Of a stretch of DNA of 8,950 nucleotides, positions 5,462-8,950 are shown one piece after another. Under the pieces are notes generated by a model. It was not told where the DNA came from. It saw only the letters and a program-made list of their open reading frames with translations, and did no database searches. Within the stretch, counting starts at the first letter, position 1. Each line of letters begins with the position of its first letter. The position numbers and the translations under genes were made by a program. The DNA lies in NCBI GenBank assembly GCA_964445085.1, contig CAYUJV010000116.1, forward strand, positions 1 to 8,950, in the 5' to 3' direction. The DNA is from Thiobacter sp964445085 (GTDB taxonomy: Bacteria > Pseudomonadota > Gammaproteobacteria > Burkholderiales > Thiobacteraceae).

Positions 5462-7669
5462 ATGAGCGACATCGAAATCGTGAACGAAAGCCGCCGCCGT
5501 TTCCTGCAGGCGGGCGCCGGCCTCACCCTCGCCGTCTACCTGCGCGCCGGCCACGCCGCCGTGGAATCGGGCCCCGGCAAGACCGTCACCACCACCGCCC
5601 CGGCTGCGGTGCTCGAACCCAATGCCTTCGTGCGCATCGCCCCGGACGACAGCGTCACCGTCATCGCCAAGCATCTGGAGATGGGCCAGGGCACCTACAC
5701 CGGCCTGGCCACCCTGGTGGCGGAGGAACTGGACGCGGCGTGGAGCCAGATCCGGGTGGAAGGCGCGCCGGCGGATGCCAAGCGCTACAACAACCTGCTG
5801 TGGGGCCCGATGCAGGGCACCGGCGGCAGCACCGCCATGGCCAATTCCTACGAGCAGATGCGGCGCGCCGGCGCGGCCGCGCGCTTCATGCTGGTGGCCG
5901 CCGCGGCCGCGGAGTGGGGCGTGCCGGCAAGTGAAATCACCGTGAAGGCCGGGGTGCTGTCCCACGCCGCCTCCAAGCGCAGCGCCAGGTTCGGCGAGCT
6001 CGCGGCCAAGGCGGCCGAGCAGCCGGTGCCGGAACCGGAGGAAATCCGCCTCAAGGATCCGAAGGACTTCGTCTACATCGGCAAGGCCGCGCCGCGCAAG
6101 GACAGCAAGCCCAAGACCAATGGCAGCGCCCTGTTCACCAGCGACGTGAAGCTGCCCGGCATGCTCACCGCCGTGGTCGCCCACGCGCCGCGCTTCGGCG
6201 CGAAGGTGAAATCCTTCGACGCGGCCGGCGCGAAAGCGGTGCCCGGGGTGGTGGAGGTGGTGGCGATCCCGACCGGCGTCGCGGTGCTGGCCAGGGATTT
6301 CTGGTCGGCGAAGAAGGGCCGCGACGCCCTCAAGGTGGAGTGGGACGAGAGCAACGCCTTCAGGCTCGGCAGCGATGCCATGTTCGACCGCTATCGGAAC
6401 CTCGCGCGCTCGCCGGGCATGGTCGCGCGCCAGGTCGGCGACGCCGAGAAGGCCATGGGCCGCGCGGCGAAGCGGCTGGAGGCGGCGTTCGAGTTTCCCT
6501 ACCTGGCCCATGCCGCGATGGAGCCCCTGGACTGCGTGGTGAAGCTCGACGGCAACCAGTGCGAAATCTGGAACGGCGAGCAGTCCCAGACCGGCGACCA
6601 GATCAGCGTCGGCAAGCTGCTCGGCATCCCGGTCGAGAACGTGAAGATCAACATGCTCTACGCCGGCGGCAGCTTCGGCCGCCGCGCCAATCCCCACTCC
6701 GACTATGTGCTGGAAGCGGTGCAGATCGCCAAGGCCATCAACGGCCGCGCGCCGGTGAAAATGGTGTGGACGCGGGAGGACGACATGCGCGCCGGCCAGT
6801 ATCGCCCGATGTTCTACCACACGCTGCGCGCAGGCCTGGACGCCGACGGCAAGCTGGCGGCCTGGCAGCACCGGCTGGTGGGCCAATCCATCATCGCCGG
6901 CACCGCTTTTGCGGCCGGCATGCTGAAGAACGGCATCGACGTCACCTCGGTCGAGGGCGCCGCGAACCTGCCCTACGCCATTCCCAACCTGCTGGTGGAC
7001 CTGCACACGACTACCTATCCGGTGCCGGTGCAGTGGTGGCGCTCGGTGGGCTCGACGCACACCGCCTTCTCCACCGAGGTGTTCGTGGACGAAGTCGCCC
7101 ACGCCGCCGGCAAGGACCCGGTGGCCTTCCGGCGCGAGCTGCTCAAGGGTCAGCCGCGCCATCTCGCGGCGCTGGACCTCGCCGCCGCCAAGGCCGGCTG
7201 GGGCAAGCCGCTGGCCGCCGTGCAAGGCGTGCGCCGCGGGCGCGGCGTCGCGGTGCACGAATCCTTCGGCACCGTGGTGGCGGAGATCGCCGACGTGAGC
7301 GTCCGGCCGGACGGCAGCTTCAAGGTGGACCGCGTGGTGTGCGCCGTCGAGTGCGGCATCGCCATCAACCCGGACATCGTGCGTGCCCAGATGGAGGGCG
7401 GCATCGGCTTCGGCCTGTCCGCCGCGCTCTACAGTGCCATCACCCTCAAGGACGGCCAGGTGGAGCAGTCCAACTTCCACGACTACCCGCTGCTGCGCAT
7501 CGGCGAGATGCCCCAGGTGGAGGTGTACATCGTGCCGTCCACGGCCAACCCCAGCGGCGTGGGCGAGCCCGGCGTGCCGCCCATCGCGCCGGCGGTGTCC
7601 AACGCGCTGTTTGCGGCGACCGGCAAACGCCTGCGCACCCTGCCCTTCCGCACTCAGGAACTCGCCTAG
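5462..7669 (+). CDS. iorB: Molybdopterin-binding catalytic subunit of a xanthine dehydrogenase-family hydroxylase (isoquinoline 1-oxidoreductase beta-type), Tat-exported
   Basis: This 735-residue subunit binds the molybdenum cofactor and hydroxylates an N-heterocycle or oxidises an aldehyde, using water as oxygen source. Residues 10-16 read SRRRFLQ, a twin-arginine motif, followed by a hydrophobic stretch (AGAGLTLAVYL) and an AGHAA cleavage region, so the folded complex is probably exported to the periplasm. IorB-type blocks: EMGQGTYTG (73-81), WGPMQGTGGSTAM (114-126), AAMEPLDCVVKL, EIWNGEQSQTGDQ, LYAGGSFGRR (about 399-408), VQWWRSVGSTHTAFSTE (from about 523), and GVGEPGVPPIAPAV with Glu702 as the conserved catalytic glutamate of the family. 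Length and single-chain layout match IorB rather than XdhB. AGGAG at 5451-5455 precedes the ATG by 6 nt. The substrate is unknown, and no cytochrome c domain is fused to it. Confidence 0.92.
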   Translation: MSDIEIVNESRRRFLQAGAGLTLAVYLRAGHAAVESGPGKTVTTTAPAAVLEPNAFVRIAPDDSVTVIAKHLEMGQGTYTGLATLVAEELDAAWSQIRVEGAPADAKRYNNLLWGPMQGTGGSTAMANSYEQMRRAGAAARFMLVAAAAAEWGVPASEITVKAGVLSHAASKRSARFGELAAKAAEQPVPEPEEIRLKDPKDFVYIGKAAPRKDSKPKTNGSALFTSDVKLPGMLTAVVAHAPRFGAKVKSFDAAGAKAVPGVVEVVAIPTGVAVLARDFWSAKKGRDALKVEWDESNAFRLGSDAMFDRYRNLARSPGMVARQVGDAEKAMGRAAKRLEAAFEFPYLAHAAMEPLDCVVKLDGNQCEIWNGEQSQTGDQISVGKLLGIPVENVKINMLYAGGSFGRRANPHSDYVLEAVQIAKAINGRAPVKMVWTREDDMRAGQYRPMFYHTLRAGLDADGKLAAWQHRLVGQSIIAGTAFAAGMLKNGIDVTSVEGAANLPYAIPNLLVDLHTTTYPVPVQWWRSVGSTHTAFSTEVFVDEVAHAAGKDPVAFRRELLKGQPRHLAALDLAAAKAGWGKPLAAVQGVRRGRGVAVHESFGTVVAEIADVSVRPDGSFKVDRVVCAVECGIAINPDIVRAQMEGGIGFGLSAALYSAITLKDGQVEQSNFHDYPLLRIGEMPQVEVYIVPSTANPSGVGEPGVPPIAPAVSNALFAATGKRLRTLPFRTQELA

Positions 7670-8661
7670 TGCCCGCCCCGGACCTGGAGCTGTTCTCCAC
7701 CCTGCGCGACTGGCTCGCCCAGGGCCACCGGGCCGCGCTGGCCACGGTCGTGCGCACCTATGGCTCTAGCCCGCGCCCGGCGGGCTCGATGGTGCTGGTT
7801 CGCGGTGACGGCGCGGTGTTCGGCTCGGTCTCCGGCGGCTGCATCGAGCAGGACCTGATCGAGCGCGTGCGCGCTGGGCTGCCGAAGCTGCCGCAGATTT
7901 TGAGCTACGGCGGCACGGCGGAGGAAAACCAGCGCATCGGCCTGCCCTGCGGCGGCAGGCTCGAACTGGTGTTGGAGCCTGCCCCGGATGCCGCCAGCGT
8001 GGATGCCCTGTGCGGCGCGCTGGAAGCGGCGGAGCCCGTCGCGCGCCGCCTCGATCTCGCCAGCGGCCGCTCGGCGCCGTTCACGCCGTCGCCGACGGAA
8101 GGCTTTTCCTGGGACGGCGCCACGCTGGTCAGCGTGCACCGCCCGCAGTTGCGCCTGCTGATCGTCGGCGCGGTGCACACCGCGCGCCACCTCGCCGAGA
8201 TGGCCCAGGCGCTGGACTACGCCGTGCTGGTGTGCGACCCGCGCGAGGAATACCGCGCCACCTGGAACGTGCCGGGCACCACCCTGGTGGAAGGCATGCC
8301 CGACGACGCGGTGCTGGCCTTGCGTCCGGACGCGCGCACCGCCATCGTCGCCCTCACCCACGACCCCAAGCTCGACGACATGGCTCTGCTCGAAGCCTTG
8401 CGCTCCGACGCCTTCTACGTCGGCGCCCTCGGCTCGCGCCGCAACAACGCCCGACGCCGCGAGCGCCTGGCGCTGTTCGACCTGGCCGCGGACCAGATCG
8501 CCCGCCTGCGCGGCCCGGTCGGGCTGCCCATCGGCTCCCACACGCCGGCGGAGATTGCCGTGGCGATCCTGGCCGACCTGATCGCGGCGCGCAACGGCGT
8601 GCGGCTCGTCGCCGCCGCGGAACGGCAAGCCGCAGCGCACTGCGCCGACTTCAGCGCGTGA
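7669..8661 (+). CDS. xdhC: XdhC/CoxI-family molybdenum cofactor maturation protein
   Basis: Proteins of this family bind molybdenum cofactor, support its sulfuration and deliver it to a partner hydroxylase, here most likely the iorB product. The 330-residue chain has the N-terminal XdhC/CoxI domain (LATVVRTYGSSPRPAGSMVL, SVSGGCIEQDLIE with Cys58 in SGGC, YGGTAEENQRIGLPCGGRLE) and a C-terminal Rossmann-like domain (LLIVGAVHTARHLAEMAQAL from about 163, VCDPREEYR, ALTHDPKLDDMALLEAL, YVGALGSRRNNARRRERL around 250-267, GLPIGSHTPAEIAVAILADL from 285). The start is GTG 7669, whose G is the last base of the iorB stop (TAGTG, 1-nt overlap), so translation is by re-initiation; no ATG lies nearby. The stop overlaps the next start in GTGA. 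Family assignment is firm; the partner is inferred from the operon. Confidence 0.92.
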   Translation: MPAPDLELFSTLRDWLAQGHRAALATVVRTYGSSPRPAGSMVLVRGDGAVFGSVSGGCIEQDLIERVRAGLPKLPQILSYGGTAEENQRIGLPCGGRLELVLEPAPDAASVDALCGALEAAEPVARRLDLASGRSAPFTPSPTEGFSWDGATLVSVHRPQLRLLIVGAVHTARHLAEMAQALDYAVLVCDPREEYRATWNVPGTTLVEGMPDDAVLALRPDARTAIVALTHDPKLDDMALLEALRSDAFYVGALGSRRNNARRRERLALFDLAADQIARLRGPVGLPIGSHTPAEIAVAILADLIAARNGVRLVAAAERQAAAHCADFSA

Positions 8662-8950
8662 TCGCCGGCANNNNNNNNNNNNNNNNNNNNNNNNNNNNNN
8701 GAGCATCCGCTTCGGCTCCAACAAGCTGCTGCATCCCCTCCCCGACGGCACGCCCCTGGTCCTGGCCGCCCTGCGCCAGCTTCAGCCCGCGGTGGATCAG
8801 GTGGTCGTGGTCGTGCGCCCGGCGGATGCCGAACTGGCGCGGATCCTGGCGCCGGAGGCGGTGCGGCTCGTGCCCTGCCCGGAAGCGGTCCGGGGCATGG
8901 GCGCAAGCCTCGCCTGCGGCGTGCGCGCGACGCCGGAGGCGCGGGGCTGG
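8658..8950 (+). CDS. mocA: MobA/MocA-like nucleotidyltransferase, partial, probable CTP:molybdopterin cytidylyltransferase
   Basis: This gene probably converts Mo-molybdopterin to the cytosine dinucleotide form used by IorAB-type enzymes. After the N run, codons from 8702 read SIRFGSNKLLHPLPDGTPLV (NTP-transferase nucleotide-binding loop with the RFG..K signature), then DQVVVVVRPADAELARIL and CPEAVRGMGASLACGVRA, as in MocA-type proteins. The gene runs off the right edge. The probable start is GTG 8658 (MIAG), overlapping the xdhC stop in GTGA, with the expected LLAAG glycine loop lost in the N run. GTG 8658 and codon 8702 are in different frames as printed, so the N count is probably wrong. 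MobA (guanylyltransferase) is the alternative; the operon favours cytidylyl transfer. Confidence 0.8.
   Translation, partial: MIAGXXXXXXXXXXXASASAPTSCCIPSPTARPWSWPPCASFSPRWIRWSWSCARRMPNWRGSWRRRRCGSCPARKRSGAWAQASPAACARRRRRGA
8671..8700. other. Run of 30 N at the start of the nucleotidyltransferase gene
   Basis: The run removes the N-terminal glycine-rich loop. If the protein begins MIAG, then one residue, LLAAG, one residue and SIRFG, only about 19 bases should be missing. Thirty N breaks the frame between GTG 8658 and the codon at 8702, so the number is likely a placeholder rather than a measured length. Confidence 0.85.

Noticed and set aside
4840..5526. Reverse-strand open frame covering the iorA region
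   Set aside because: It is opposite iorA, whose eight cluster cysteines are all in place, and it reads through the divergent promoters.
5306..7480. Long reverse-strand open frame of 724 codons opposite iorB
   Set aside because: Exact mirror of the iorB codon pattern, with low-complexity His/Gly/Arg content, no motif and no ribosome binding site.
6340..7668. Open frame upstream of and continuous with xdhC, suggesting a larger fusion protein
   Set aside because: The first part is an out-of-frame shadow of iorB (Arg/Gly/Pro-rich). XdhC homology begins right after GTG 7669, which overlaps the iorB stop.

Overview
The window looks like chromosome from a GC-rich betaproteobacterium. The evidence is high GC with strong G/C third-position bias, proteobacterial GyrA and UbiG sequences, a short barrel-less OmpA of the betaproteobacterial type next to gyrA, and a gyrA/ompA/ubiG/phosphatase neighbourhood that I recall from that class. 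The order or genus cannot be settled from sequence alone. Two runs of N (254-274 and 8671-8700) are unresolved sequence, and both look wrong in length.

Left part (1-4557) is housekeeping. gyrA (5' part only) reads leftward. ompA reads rightward from its own promoter and ends at a strong intrinsic terminator. A tightly packed rightward set follows: a TRZ/ATZ-family amidohydrolase (mtaD-like, MTA/SAH deaminase), ubiG (ubiquinone O-methyltransferase) and a HAD phosphatase of the MupP/Gph type. mtaD starts only 8 nt after the ompA terminator T-run. A 14-bp tandem duplication sits on the mtaD/ubiG junction, and ubiG and the phosphatase overlap by 8 nt. A functional link is plausible: UbiG releases S-adenosylhomocysteine, an inhibitor of methyltransferases, and the deaminase may remove it.

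Middle (4558-4995): a convergent hairpin separates the phosphatase gene from a small leftward gene for a 68-residue protein of unknown function. That gene has a good ribosome binding site and a perfect TATAAT -10 box. It is divergent from the next operon, and the shared intergenic region carries two opposed promoters and an inverted repeat that could be an operator.

Right part (4996-8950) is a molybdenum hydroxylase operon: an IorA-type 2x[2Fe-2S] subunit, an IorB-type molybdopterin-binding subunit with a twin-arginine signal, an XdhC/CoxI-family cofactor maturation protein, and the start of a MobA/MocA-like nucleotidyltransferase that is probably the CTP:molybdopterin cytidylyltransferase. 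The genes are spaced by 10 nt or overlap by 1-4 nt, so they are probably co-transcribed and translationally coupled. The set reads as enzyme plus dedicated cofactor loading, with the holoenzyme exported by Tat. The substrate cannot be told from sequence. No flavin subunit or cytochrome subunit is visible within the window.

I see no convincing previously undescribed system. The items most worth a second look are the small divergent gene beside the molybdenum hydroxylase operon, the GyrA residues at the quinolone-determining positions, the terminator-to-start packing before mtaD, and the frame conflict at the second N run.
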